Source: Hypoxylon rubiginosum
Taxonomy: Eukaryota > Ascomycota > Sordariomycetes > Xylariales > Hypoxylaceae
Assembly (NCBI GenBank): GCA_902806565.1
Contig: CADCXA010000029.1
Location: forward strand, 248,001 to 312,000
Direction: 5' to 3'
Length of the DNA: 64,000 nucleotides
Within the stretch, counting starts at the first letter, position 1. The number at the start of each line of letters is the position of its first letter. Shown one piece after another: positions 35,501-47,725 of the stretch. A model generated the notes under the pieces. That model made no database searches, was not told where the DNA came from, and worked only from the letters and a program-made list of their open reading frames with translations. Made by a program: the position numbers and the translations under genes.

Positions 35501-38119
35501 ATATAAATAATTTTATAATTATATATTATAAAATATTATAATAAAATAAAATTAATTTATATAAAAATAAGTTTTTAAATAAACTTAATTTATAATTTAT
35601 TAAAATTAAATTAATTAAAATATTTAGTTATATAAAAAGTATAATATTTTAAATTTTAATATTAAAAAACGTTAAAAAGTATTATATGTTATATATATTA
35701 ACGTTAAATTATAATTATAAATAACTTAATAACTATATATCGTATATAATTAAAACCGGTATTATTAAATCCGGAATTAAATTAACTTTTAAATAATATT
35801 AAATGTATAATTATACGAGCTTGTTTAGTAAAATTATTAAAGTATATTTACTTTTAGGTCCGGGCGTTATTAAACGCGAGGCTCCCGGCTTTTATATTAA
35901 GGTGTAAATAAAAGCCTAATAGTAATTTTATAGAATATAAATAGTAAAACTTTTAATAAAAATTTAAATACTTTTTAAAATAATTTAAAAATTATTAATA
36001 TAAAAGAAATAATAGCTTTAATTAAAAAATACACCTTATTAAATTTTAAAAACTATACCTTAAATAAAAAATCTAAAAAAATAAAAAAAATTAATAATAT
36101 ATTATTTATTTTAAAAATAATAAATATAATAAATAAAAAAAAACTAAATACTAACATTAAAATAAAATATTTATATATTATAATTAAATTTAAATTATTA
36201 CTTATATTATTATTAAGTTTATTATTTATTTTATTATATTATATAATTTAAAATAAAAATATAAACTTTATATAAAATTTATTTTAAAACTTAAGATTTT
36301 ATAAATTTAAATTATAAAAAACTATATTTTTAACAGGTTTTAAAGCTTTTTTTATATAAAAAATAAAACTAAAAATCTTAAATTAAATTAATATAAAAAA
36401 AGTACTATAAAAAAAATAAAAATTATATTAAAAATTTATTAAAAAAACGTTTTATTAATATAAAAAACTTATAAACCATTTAATAAAATATTTTTTTAAA
36501 TAAGTAAAAAAAAATTATTTTAAAAACTATATTTAAATAAAGTTTTAATTAAAAATTAAAAAAACAAATCTAACTATAAAAAAATATTAAATTTTAAACT
36601 ATATATAAATATATATTTATAAATTTAATAAATATAAACATTTTTTAAAATATAAAATTAAATTTATTATATAAAAAAATTAATAAAAAAAGTTATAATT
36701 AAATAAAATATATATTATTATTTTTACTAATAAATTATTTAAAATATTATTAGTAATAATTATTTATTTTAACTTTAAAATAATATAATATAATATAATA
36801 AATATTTTTATATATATTGTTATAATAAATAAGATTTTTATATATATATTATTAAAATATTAGAAAAAAAATATAATATTATAATTATATAAAGTTTTTT
36901 ATAAATTAAAAATCTTATTATTATTTTAATAAAAAGAATTTTTAAAAACTTTATTAAAATTAAGTTTTAAAAATATACTATATAAATTATATTATTATAT
37001 TAAAAAAAAAATATTAATATTTTTTTATATAAATAATATAATTATAATATATTAAAAAAGTAATAAAATAATAATGATTAAAATAATTTTATAATTAAAA
37101 AAAAAATATTAAATAATTAAAAAAAATAAAATTTAATAATTTTTAAAAACTAAAATTATTTATAATTAATCTTAAAAAAAAATTTAACTATTTTAAACTT
37201 TATATATTAAAAAAATAATTAAACTAATTATTTTATTTAATAAACTATTAAATATATTTATAATTTTATAAAAACTATTTTTATAAAAAAACCACGTTAT
37301 AAAATAAAAAATCTATTAATATTAATATAAAATTAATTTAATATTATTTATAATTATATTTATTAAATTTAATATATTATTTATAGTTTTATAATTAATT
37401 TAATTCCTTATAAACTTAAATAATATTTATTAAAAAACAGTAAATTAAATTATATAATATTTATATAAAATAAAATAATATATTTTATAAATAAAAAATA
37501 AAAATAATTTAATAGTAACTAATAATATTTTTTTTATTAATAATATAATAAATTATAAAAGTTTATAAACTTATATTATAACTTTATTTAATAAATTAAT
37601 TAACTAAAAAATAAACAAATAAAATATTATTATTATATTTATTATAAAAATTAAATTACTAGTATTAATATAAACTATAAAAAAAATAATATATATTAAA
37701 CAATTAATTAAAAAACTAGGAATTAAGTTTAATTATAAAAAAATTAAAATAAAATATAATAATATATAAATTATTAAGTTAATAACCTTAAAAATTACTT
37801 AATTTAAAATTAAATTAAAATATATAAATATTTATAATTACTAGTTTTATTAAAAAATTAAAAACAACTTAATTATAATTAAATATACGTTATTAATAAA
37901 AATAAAAATAAATAAACTAATTAAAATATTATTAATTTAAAAATAATTAAATTTATTAAATTAATTAGATATTATAAATATTTAACACCTAGTTAAAAAA
38001 AAAAAAAATTAGAAAAACCTAATTAAAACTTAAAAAAGTATATTAAATATAAATATCTTAGTTTTATATTAATAATATCTAAATTTAAATTTTTAATATA
38101 AATAATTATAAACTTAAAA

Positions 38120-38280
38120 AAATATATTAAATCTAAAAATTAATTAATAATTAAAAATAAATAAACTTTTATTAAATAAACTTTTAAATTAGGATTTTAT
38201 ATATAATAATAATATAAAAATTATATACTTTTTAATTAAAAGATTTAAACTTAATTTAATTAATTTTTAAATTTAATAAT
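38120..38280 (+). repeat. Direct repeat A, middle copy
   Basis: The more heavily mutated copy of 32341-32501. It directly abuts repeat B, overlapping it by four bases (TAAT at 38277-38280). Confidence 0.75.
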
Positions 38281-38600
38281 ATTATATAACTTAATTTAAA
38301 TAACTTATTTAATTAAAAAACCCCATAGTTATAAATCTTAATAAATATATATTTTATATATTAATATATAAATTAATTAAGGTTAAATAAATAAAAATAA
38401 CTTAAATTAAAATAATAAAATTAATATATATTAATTAAACGTATAAAATAATAATAAAATAAAAATTAAATAATAATTTTAAAATATAAATAAAACTTTA
38501 AATTTTTATTTAAATTAAAAGAAATTAAAGATTTTAAAACTTATAAAAATTATTATATTAAATTAAAGTTATTTTAAATTTTTAATATAAATTTTTATTA
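38277..38600 (+). repeat. Direct repeat B, middle copy
   Basis: Matches 43292-43615 at a constant offset of 5,015 bp without gaps. Differences are mainly C-to-T or G-to-A, with this copy the more mutated. Confidence 0.78.
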
Positions 38601-39860
38601 TAAATAATTTTTATTTTTTTTAAAAATTATATTAAATTTAAATAATTAATAAGAACTTTTAAAATATTAAATATTTTAAGATTTTTTTATTTTAAGTTAA
38701 TTATTTCATGATTTTTTTTAATAATTTAAAACTTTTTTTTTTAATAAATAATATTTTTTTATTATTATTAAAAAATATTTTTTTTAAAATAACTTATATT
38801 ATTATTTTAACGTAATCTTTTTATAGTTTAATATTATTATTATTTTTATTAATAACTTTATTATATTTTACCTTAAAATTATTAAAGTAAAAAAAGTTTA
38901 TTTTATTTTTTAAGGAATTTAAATTTAAGATTTTTTTAATTAAAAATTTTTTTTAATTAATTAACTTTTTATATAAATAATATTAATAAAAATCTTTTTT
39001 ATTTTTTCCTTATTAAAAACTTAGAAAATTTCTTATTAAATTTAATATTTTTTTTATTATTTAAAAACTTATTAAAATAAAAATAATATTTTAATTTAAA
39101 AACTTAGTTTTTATATTTTATTAATTTTAAAATTATAAATTAATTATAAAAAATACTTTTAATTTTACTGTATTTAATATTATTATTATTAATTTTTTAA
39201 AATAAATTTTATAATTTTATATTTAAATATAAAACTTTTATAATATTATTTAAATTTTAATTATTTAAATAAATATTATTTATTAAAAAAACTAAAAAAT
39301 CTATAAAAATTATAATGTTTTTTATATAGTTTATAATATTATTATTTAAATATATAATATAAAAATTAAAATATTAATTATTTAAATTATTAATTTTAAA
39401 TATTAAATTAAATAATTTAATTAAATATTTTTATAATAAATTTAAAAAATTATTATTAAATTTATAAATAATAATATTATATAATAAATTATAATTAATA
39501 AATTAATTTAAATTACTTAAAAATAATATTTAGTTTTAAAGTTATTATATATTATAATAAAATATAGTTTTAATATTTTATAATTAAAAGTTATTATAAA
39601 TAATAATAAATATAAAAAATATATTAAAAATATATTAATTAATATAAATATTTAATTAATATTAAAATATTATATATAATAAAAGTGGTATTTAAAGAAA
39701 AATTATTTTAATATAATATTTAAATAAGTTATATAATAAATTTAAGTTATATATAGTTTAAAATATTATATAATATTTTAATATTTTAATTTAATATTTT
39801 AATATTTTAATTTTATTATAATTTTTTTTTATAATAATAATAAGTTTTTATTAAATTAAA

Positions 39861-39871
39861 GTTATATAAAA

Positions 39872-39902
<31 letters not shown>

Positions 39903-39905
39903 GTA
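39861..39905 (+). repeat. (AAAT)n microsatellite in the A/T block
   Basis: About nine to ten head-to-tail AAAT units. A second simple tract of AATTTA units lies at about 40150-40275. Confidence 0.85.
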
Positions 39906-42900
39906 ATTAAATATATAATCGTTAAATTTAAATAAGTTTTAAAAAAAAAAATTTTTTAAAACACGTGTGTTAATAGTTTTTTTATAGCTTTTTTTTTTAT
40001 ATTTAATATTTTATAATTTTTTTTTTATATATAATATTTTATAGTTTTTTTTTATATTTAATATTTATATTTTTTATATGTAACTAATATTTTAATTAAT
40101 TTAATATTATTTTAAATTTTTTTTTTAAAATTTTAAAACCTTAATATTTAAAATTTAATTTAATTTAATTTAAATTTAAATTTAAATTTAAATTTAAATT
40201 TAAACTTAAACTTAGATTTAAATTTAAACTTAAACTTATAAATTTAAACTTATAAATTTAAATTTAAATTTAAAAAAATAATTATATTAGGTATTTTAAG
40301 TTTTAAAATTATTATTTTATATTTAATTTTTACTTGGTATTTTATTTAATATTTTATATAATATTTTAAGTATTTTATATTTTTATAGTTAATATTTTAA
40401 TAACTAGGATTTTATATAACTAAGATTTTATAGGTTTTAATTAATTAGTATTTTATAATTAATATTTTATAATTAGTATTTTATATAATTAATAAATATT
40501 ATTTATAATTAATAATATTATATATAAATTAATTAATATTATATTAATTTAATTAATAAGTATTATAAGTAATTTTACTTGTAAATATTAAAAGATTTTT
40601 TAATATATAAATTAGGTATTTTAACGTGAATGTTTTAATATAATAAAAAAAAAATAATAAAAAAAAATAAAAAAGGTTTTAAAACTTTTATATTTAAAAG
40701 CTTATAATATTTATTTTAATTGGTACGATAATAAGTTATTACATTAATTAAAATAAATATAAAATAAATAAAAACGGTTTTTTTAAAATTATAATTATAT
40801 AGATTTAAATTTAAGTTAAATATTAATTATAATAAAACTTTATTTTTATACCGGTGATTTTTAGTTTAAATAACAGTTATATTATTATTTATTTTAAATT
40901 ATATTTAACTTAAAAAATAACTTAAAAAACGTTTTAATTAATATATTTAAAATATTTTATAAAAAAGTATATATTTTTATAATACGTGGTTATTTAATTA
41001 TATAAAAAGCTTTATAAGTTTTTTAAAAAAAAAAAAAAAAAAAGAATTTAATTATAAAATAATTATATAATTTTTTATAAAATATTAATCGCTATATTTT
41101 ATTATAATATTAATAAATTTAAATAAAATTAAAAATATTTAAAAATAAAAAAATTTATAAACTTTTATTAATATTTTATTTATAATTTTTTTATAATAAT
41201 TAAACTTTTAATAAATGTTAATAAAAAAAATAAAAAAAATTAAAAATAAATAAAATTAATATTAATTATTTTTAAAATATTAAAAAATTAATTTATAATT
41301 ATTTTAATTTTTATTTATTTTAATTTAAACGTAATTATTTATATTAAAATAAATATTTTAAATTTTATAATAAAATTAATTTTATTTTAAAAAAATAAAA
41401 CTAGGAAATTTTATTTTATAGTATTTTATTTTTAAAAGTTAAATTTAATTAAAATAAATTATAAAATTTATAATAAAAAACTATTAAATATTATTAACTT
41501 TTTTAAAAAATAAAAATAATATTTTAAAAAAATATATTATTAAATTAAAATTTATTTTAATTATTAAAACTTTTTTTATTTTATTATTATTAAAATATTA
41601 AACTAAAAATAAGTTTAATAAACTTAATAACTTATTTTATATTAATTTATTATTAATTATTAATTAAAATATTTAAATAAAAAAACTAATATTTTATTTA
41701 AATTATTATAATATCGTTTTAAAAAAAAAAATTAAAAACTAATTAATTATTTTAATTTTATAAAAAAAACATTTTTTATATTTATAAAAAACTATATTTA
41801 TTATTTTAGTTATTATTTTATTTATATTAAAATAACTTTATAATTTTAAAATATTATAATAGTTATTAAAATTTATAAAAAATCTTAAAAAAGCTGTGTT
41901 AAAAAATCTTCTTTATTTAAAATAAAAGAATTAATTAAAAAAAAATATAAAAATATAAAATAATTTATTTTATTATAAAAATTATTTATAAATATTAATA
42001 ATTTTATAATAAAAAATTATAAAATTTAAATATAATATATATATTATTAATTATATAAAAATAAATAAAATTATAAAATTAATTATTTATAATTTTTAAT
42101 AGTTTAACTTAAAAAATATAATTAAAAAATATATTAAAAAATGTTTAAAATATTAAAAACATAAGATTTTAAAATATATATTTTATAGTTTTTTTTAATT
42201 TATAAAATTTTATTATAAATTTTAATATATTATTATAATAAATTTTATTATAAATTTATTATTATTAAATAAATATAATTTTATATAAATAATAATAAAT
42301 TTTTTTATAAAAATAACTTATTTTATTTCTTTTAAAATAAAAGGAAAAAAAATTAATAATTTTATTAAAATTTTTATTAAAAATTATTTTTAATAAAGAT
42401 TTTAAATTTATAATATATTTATAAAAAAACTTTTTTAAATTAATAAATATTAAATTTTATATAAATATAGTTTTTTATTTTTAAATTAATAATTAAATTA
42501 AATAATTTAATTAGATTTTTAAAGTTTATTTATAATTATTTATTAATTATAAAATAAATAATTAAAAAGATTTATTTTTTATAGTTAAATTTATTTATAA
42601 TAATATAATCTTATTTTTTTTTTATATAATATTTTTTTATATTAATTATAATTATTATTTTATAACGTATAATTTTTTATTTAAAATATTTAAAAACTTA
42701 AAAAACTAATTTTATTTTTATTAAATAATTTAAATCTAAAAAAATATTTAAAAATACCTTAAATAAAATTAATATTAAATAAAAATTTAAATAAATAAAA
42801 AATACGTTAAAAATTTTAAATATATTAAAAAATAATTAATTATATTAAATATTAAAAATATAAAAATAAAAAAACCTATAAAAAAGCTAAATTAAAAAAT

Positions 42901-43291
42901 AATTTTTTTAATTATTATAAAACTTATATTTTTTAAAAATTAAAAAATTTATAACTTATTTTATATTTTTTTTATTAAATTTTATTATATTAATAATTAA
43001 ATATTATTTAATTTTAATTAAGTTTTATAAAAAATAACTTTAATTAAAATAAAAAACTATTAAATAAAAAAAATAAAAAACTTTATAAAAAATTTAAAAA
43101 AAGTAAAATATTTAATTAAATAAAAAAAATAATTTATTAAAAAATATTAAACTTAAAAACCTTATAATTATTTATTTAATAAAAAAACTAAATATTTTAT
43201 TAAAAAATTTTATTAATAATAATTAAAAAAACTTATAAATTTTTATATTTATAAAATAATATTTTAAAATAAAATTTAAAAAAAAAAAAAC

Positions 43292-43615
43292 TAATATTAT
43301 ATAATTTAATTTAAATAACTTATTTAATTAAAAAAACTTATAATTATAAATTTTAATAAATATATATTTTATATATTAATATATAAGTTAATTAAAGTTA
43401 AATAAATAAAAATAACTTAAATTAAAATAATAAAATTAATATATATTAATTAAATATATAAAATAATAATAAAATAAAAATTAAATAATAATTTTAAAAT
43501 ATTAATAAAACCTTAAATTCCTATTTAAATTAAAAGAAATTAAGGATTTTAAAACCTGTAAAAATTATTATATTAAATTAAAGCTATTTTAAGTCTCTGA
43601 TATAGACCCTTATTA
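43292..43615 (+). repeat. Direct repeat B, outer right copy
   Basis: The less mutated copy of 38277-38600. Its right part (43590-43615, AGTCTCTGATATAGACCC) is normal-composition DNA leading into the HET 3' fragment. Confidence 0.78.
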
Positions 43616-43630
43616 CATGGCAGCTATTAG

Positions 43631-44032
43631 GAGCTGGTATCTGCTATAGATGCAGCTATCTGTAAGGATATAACACCAAAGCCGGACTCTTTACGGACAC
43701 TGCTCCCCTTAATGATTCAAGAGGAGAATAGTCTGGGAAAGCTTCAACTCCCAAGTGCCCAAGGATTGCAGGCGCGCGTGTTTGGTAGTTCCCGAGAGAA
43801 AGCTATATTTCAAACGAAAGACGGATATATTGGACTCGGACCTGTAGGCTTGAAGGAAGGCGATCAGGCTTGTATTCTAGATCGGGTTTCCTTACCGATG
43901 CTACTTAGGAAAGACGGGAAAGGGTACAGAAATGTTGGGGTATGCTATGTATATGGAGCATCGGATAATGAAGTAGCAGGTACAGTCGAGACGACGATAG
44001 ACCCTCGATTCGAAAGGTTTGAAATCCATTGA
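43631..44032 (+). pseudogene. HET gene, detached 3' part
   Basis: An open frame of 133 codons. It reads ELVSAIDAAICKDITPKPDS, then LPSAQGLQARVFGSSREKAI and FQTKDGYIGLGPVGLKEGDQ, ACILD, LPMLLRKDGKGYRNVGVCYV and YGA, ending with TGA at 44030-44032. The pattern FxTxxGYIGLGP, then GDxxxxLxxxxxPxxLR, then YxxVGxxYVxG is the standard C-terminus of HET-domain proteins. It has the same strand as the 5' part at 30688 and lies just beyond the A/T block, so the two are best read as one gene split by an insertion. Confidence 0.72.
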
Positions 44033-44463
44033 ATATGCCATAAGTCTAGAGTAGGCACCCAATGCATTAGGAGCTAAGGGAACATTGTTATTAAGTGCTA
44101 TCCTTGACACTTATTCTCATCATAACGAGTTGTTGTAATACCTATGAAATAATTAGACGAAAAACCTCATAGATGTCGTTCCTCAGGTGCCGAATCTTCC
44201 TATTACATTAAGCAGCACCTCTCACAATGCTGTTTCATACCCTCCACCTAGTATGTCCATGCCTGTTATCATCCTCAACTCCAACCAAATGAATTCCCAT
44301 GCTTAAAACGAGCAAAACTCCGAAGCAAGCGATAGCAAGCCGAACGACCATGTGAGACAACACAGAACAACCCTCCCCATTAGCCTTGACTTTAGCCATG
44401 ATAGACAATCCTCGGCATGGATTCAGCGTCACAAGCAGCGGGCATCACGAACAGCCGCCCGAT
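44033..44463. other. Intergenic between HET 3' fragment and kinase gene
   Basis: 430 bp between converging genes. No feature is seen. Confidence 0.45.
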
Positions 44464-46115
44464 TTAGAGCTCCCAAATCCAATCGGGCTGCTAGGGCCGA
44501 AAGGACTCATTTAGTGAGGATTTATGATGGCGTACTCACTTCCGCGAAACCGTGCAGTATGCGATCTAGCTCTTCCAACACCGATGTAGATTTTAACCGA
44601 TCAATACGGTTGATAACTACCATTTTCTCGATGAGTTTTTTACAATCCCGTAAGGATTTGGATTGGCTTAGATCGGCTGCACCGATGTCTTTTAATCCAC
44701 TGATGAAGGCTGTATTTAATCTCAAGCCCACTCCCAAGGGCAGGCACTGCAATGCTGGAGGTTTCTCGTAGAAGAAATATTCGTTATGTTGTGGAAGGCC
44801 GTCGTCTGGTGGGTGGCGTGTTTTCATCTTCCGTCGCAGAGCATCTAGACGTCCAAGGTTTGCGGCAAGCACCTCTGTAAATATACACCCCAAGGACCAT
44901 ATGTCACTTCTGCGGCCCATGCGTTTCTCATTGTGATCTTTGACTTCAGGTGGCTGATATGTCCCTCCTAGCTGGCCACTTTTTGTAGTTACTGTGTGCG
45001 TTACACGTTCCGAATAGCTCGTCAGTTCACTGGGTTTTAGGATGTTGAAAAGTATGGTGGAAACTGTAATGGTCTTCGGTTTCCTGACTTTCGAGATACC
45101 AAAGTCTATAACTTTCCAAACTCCGACGTGAGAACCTGTGCCTGAAAACACTACAATATTTTCAGGTTTGAGGTCCAGGTGGCAATAACATGTGTCGTTC
45201 CCTGCCGGGTCATTTGATGCTTGCATTCGATGTAGAAACTCGACTGCGCCGGCAATACCCTTAATCTGAACAAGGCAGGCCTCGATGAAGAAGCAACCCC
45301 CGATGAAAGGTGTGCCTGTGGTGACTCGTTTGGCACCAAGTGTCAGGTCCAGGAGCTTCGCTAGATCGCCGAATTCCGCAGCGAGTGATAGGGAATATGT
45401 TTTTCTTCCATCGCTAGACTTAACCATGCAAATGCTGGTGCAGATTTGAATGTTGTTCGCATTACTCAGGGCAACCCGCAGTTCATTGAGGATATCGATC
45501 TCTGTCTGCATGGCTAACTTCTTCTTCACAACCTTCACTCTCCCTGCTGCCGCATTCTTTAGGTAGGGTTTAGGTTAATATATCTTGTGCCATTAGTACA
45601 GAAACTGTTGGACTTACTGTGCCTTTCAGTATAAGATGCCCTGCGGCTATTTCATGATGGCCGTCCTCATGATGGCCGTCCTCATTTTCCACTCGAACAA
45701 GTGGCATTTTCTGGCCTTCTTGCAAAGTATGTTCTATGCCTTCCTCGAGAACGGGGGCGGTGAACTTCGGCAGTAAGTCTATGAATGAGGTCAGTCGGTC
45801 TCCGAGCCAAGATAGGTCCTTGTCGTCTTTTTTGACGGTAGGGAGTTTCCGATCGAACTCCTGTTTCTCCATGATCCAGGATATAATTTGTTGTTTCAAA
45901 CGATCGGGAGGATAATTAATAATACATAACAATGAAATGGTCCGTATCAGGAAGTTTTGTATGAAACCAATACGATCATGGTACTCCTCCCCGACCATGT
46001 TCCTTAAGTCTTCTTCTTCCCAGACTTCTCTGAGGTCGCCTATACCATAAACCCCTCTGCCGTCTAGGTACCTAATACGTCCGTTTAGGACCTTAATGAG
46101 GGGGTCTGAGGTCAT
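44464..46115 (-). CDS. Protein kinase-like protein with a long N-terminal extension
   Basis: Fungal kinase-like protein found among HET/NLR genes. Exons are 46115-45618 and 45556 onward; the 61-bp intron has donor GTAAGT. Catalytic motifs are present: HLDLKPENI (Asp294), VIDFGIS (Asp317), GGTYQPPE in place of APE, and SDIWSLGCIFTEV. A glycine-rich loop is not visible; the fold seems to open at NAAAGRVKVVKKK with a Lys near 178 and TEIDILNEL as helix C, so ATP binding may be unusual. The N-terminal 165 residues are of unknown type and contain EDGHH twice, from a 15-bp tandem duplication (45656-45685). The frame stops at 44522, but a strong donor GTGAGT at 44539 with an acceptor CTAG/CAG at 44491/44488 would give a third exon ending EPDWIWEL at 44464. 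I prefer the spliced form (512 residues), though not firmly. Confidence 0.68.
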
Positions 46116-46803
46116 GTTGAACTGTGATCAAGTTAAAGAGGACGATCAATCGTTCGATGGTGTCCTTTTACTGCTTTGAATCCCAATGGAAGCCTCGTTT
46201 GATACGTAGTGTATAGTAAGGAGTAGCAAATAGAGACTCGCTAGTAGACGTCAGGTGAGAGATTTGAGGGAGTTGCAAACGCTTCTTAGAAGCCACTTAC
46301 TACTATTATACCCCAACACTTTCCTAGCTTATTACTCAACCCTCTCCAGAGTCCGTTGTTAACATGGGCATCTCCTATACTTGTTTGTCTACGTCGGCGC
46401 CAATCTTTACAAAGGGTGCCATTCACCCCCCCTTTCCATTACTGCATATGCATTCATCGTCCTTGTGACTACGCCTCTTCTCAAGGGTGGCTTAATTCCC
46501 CGAATGAAAGCAAATTGATCAATCTCCCTGCAAGGTTTCGTGGTAAGATATGGCTAATGTACCAGATGCAAGTTAGGACTGAAGCCTCGTTCAGGTACAT
46601 ACTAAGCAGGCTGGTTAGGGCGGGGCGGGGATAGGAGTACCTGGAGCTCTTTTCCTGGGCTATTAAGAAGTCATCCAACTCCAGGGCCGGGATCTCTTGT
46701 AATAGCAATCCGTATGTGTCCCGTGCCGGCGTGACTTTATCTGTGGCGACCTATTAGTGACATGAGATCGACAGCTTATAGAAAAGAAAAACCTGTTGCC
46801 TAC
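46116..46803. other. Intergenic, kinase promoter plus a possible coding relic
   Basis: No complete gene. On the minus strand, 46740-46640 reads DKVTPARDTYGLLLQEIPAL plus ELDDFLIAQEKSSR with coding-like composition but no start codon. It could be a relic or a lost 5' exon. Confidence 0.35.
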
Positions 46804-47725
46804 TTATGCATATGCCTGCAGACTAGTCCCTATGAAGACAACCATGACCGCCGCGTACGCGGCTGTAGATGCCAACACATCCTTTCCACTCGCATCTGCT
46901 GCAAATATAACCATGATAACCGCGAATATCATTGTGGAAATGGACGCTGTCACCAGGTTTACGACTAGTGTCGGCTTAAGAGTCATGAGTAGCACTGGTG
47001 CAATCAGAGCCACGCCTCCCAAAACTGCCATATGGAGTCGAGATTTGATTCTTCCTAGAATGCGCCGCTGAGATAATCTCCCCTTATCAAGCTCGCGGAA
47101 CCCGAGGGGTCCAACCGAATATCGGATAAGGGTACTGGATGGAGGGGTGATTCTGGCCAGCCACAACGGCACGTTCCACTGGTTATTGTTCGCCCTCTTT
47201 ATGACTTTAAATTCCTGTTTTCCACCGAGGAACTCGTACAAGAGATTCTCATTGAATTCGATTGTTTGCGATAATGTCTCGTAGTTTCGAACAGCATCCG
47301 CTGTATACTGTTAGCAGCAAGCAAGCACGTTTAGGGGTTTCTACCCCTGAGTTGCTATATTGGACCATATCTTGGACCACGTTGAACTCACCGTATCTTT
47401 GGAGTAGTTCATCTACCTGCCTATCTTTTTCCTGTTGGTCACTAGCGTCTGGCTCTTTCCCGGGTACTTCGGTACTAGGATTCATCATAGCATTCTGTTT
47501 CTTCACTAGCTCGGCTTGTAGTTTTGCAATGCGGTAAAGCTGTAGTCCTCGAAAGCTGAGAATAGCAACCCTTTGCACTTTATCTCCATCGATCTGCTGG
47601 ATTTGCTGGCGTAGAATTGCATCATCTTCTGGTGTGCAAAGGATCTCTGGTAATGACTGGGGCATAGGACTTGTCGGGAAACCCGCTTCAATATCGTGAT
47701 TTACATATCCTGTGCGGGAAGGCAT
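46804..47725 (-). CDS. DUF6594 membrane protein, two exons
   Basis: Member of the fungal DUF6594 family, of unknown biochemical function and often found near HET and NLR genes. Exons are 47725-47392 and 47300-46804, giving 276 residues. The 91-bp intron (donor GTGAGT, branch GCTAAC, acceptor ACAG) restores LLQRYADAVRNYETLSQ, a family hallmark. The N-terminal half has SFRGLQLYRIAKLQAELVKK, matching the usual F-G-x-x-L-x-x-L-Q-x-E-L helix. The C-terminus carries three hydrophobic helices (AVLGGVALIAPVLLMTL, NLVTASISTMIFAVIMVIF, ASTAAYAAVMVVFIGTSL), so the protein is membrane-anchored with a large cytosolic part. The reading frame is intact. Confidence 0.85.

Larger units (their letters stand above)
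32341..43615. mobile_element. A/T-saturated, RIP-like block inserted in the HET gene
   Basis: About 11.2 kb of almost pure A and T with very few CpA/TpG dinucleotides and no open frame. This is what repeat-induced point mutation does to transposons in Pezizomycotina. It lies exactly between the two halves of the HET gene. Small less-mutated islands remain, for example about 35750-35930 (contains GGTCCGGGCG and CGAGGCTCCCGGC) and about 40850. Internal direct repeats are listed separately. The element class cannot be told: no protein motif survives that I can read by eye. The right end (43270-43291) is a poly-A stretch, which would suit a non-LTR element, but poly-A is not diagnostic in DNA of this composition. 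Confidence 0.75.

Noticed and set aside
32502..43291. Naming the A/T block as a specific LTR or LINE element
   Set aside because: No readable reverse transcriptase, integrase or transposase motif survives; poly-A at the right edge is not diagnostic in A/T-saturated DNA.
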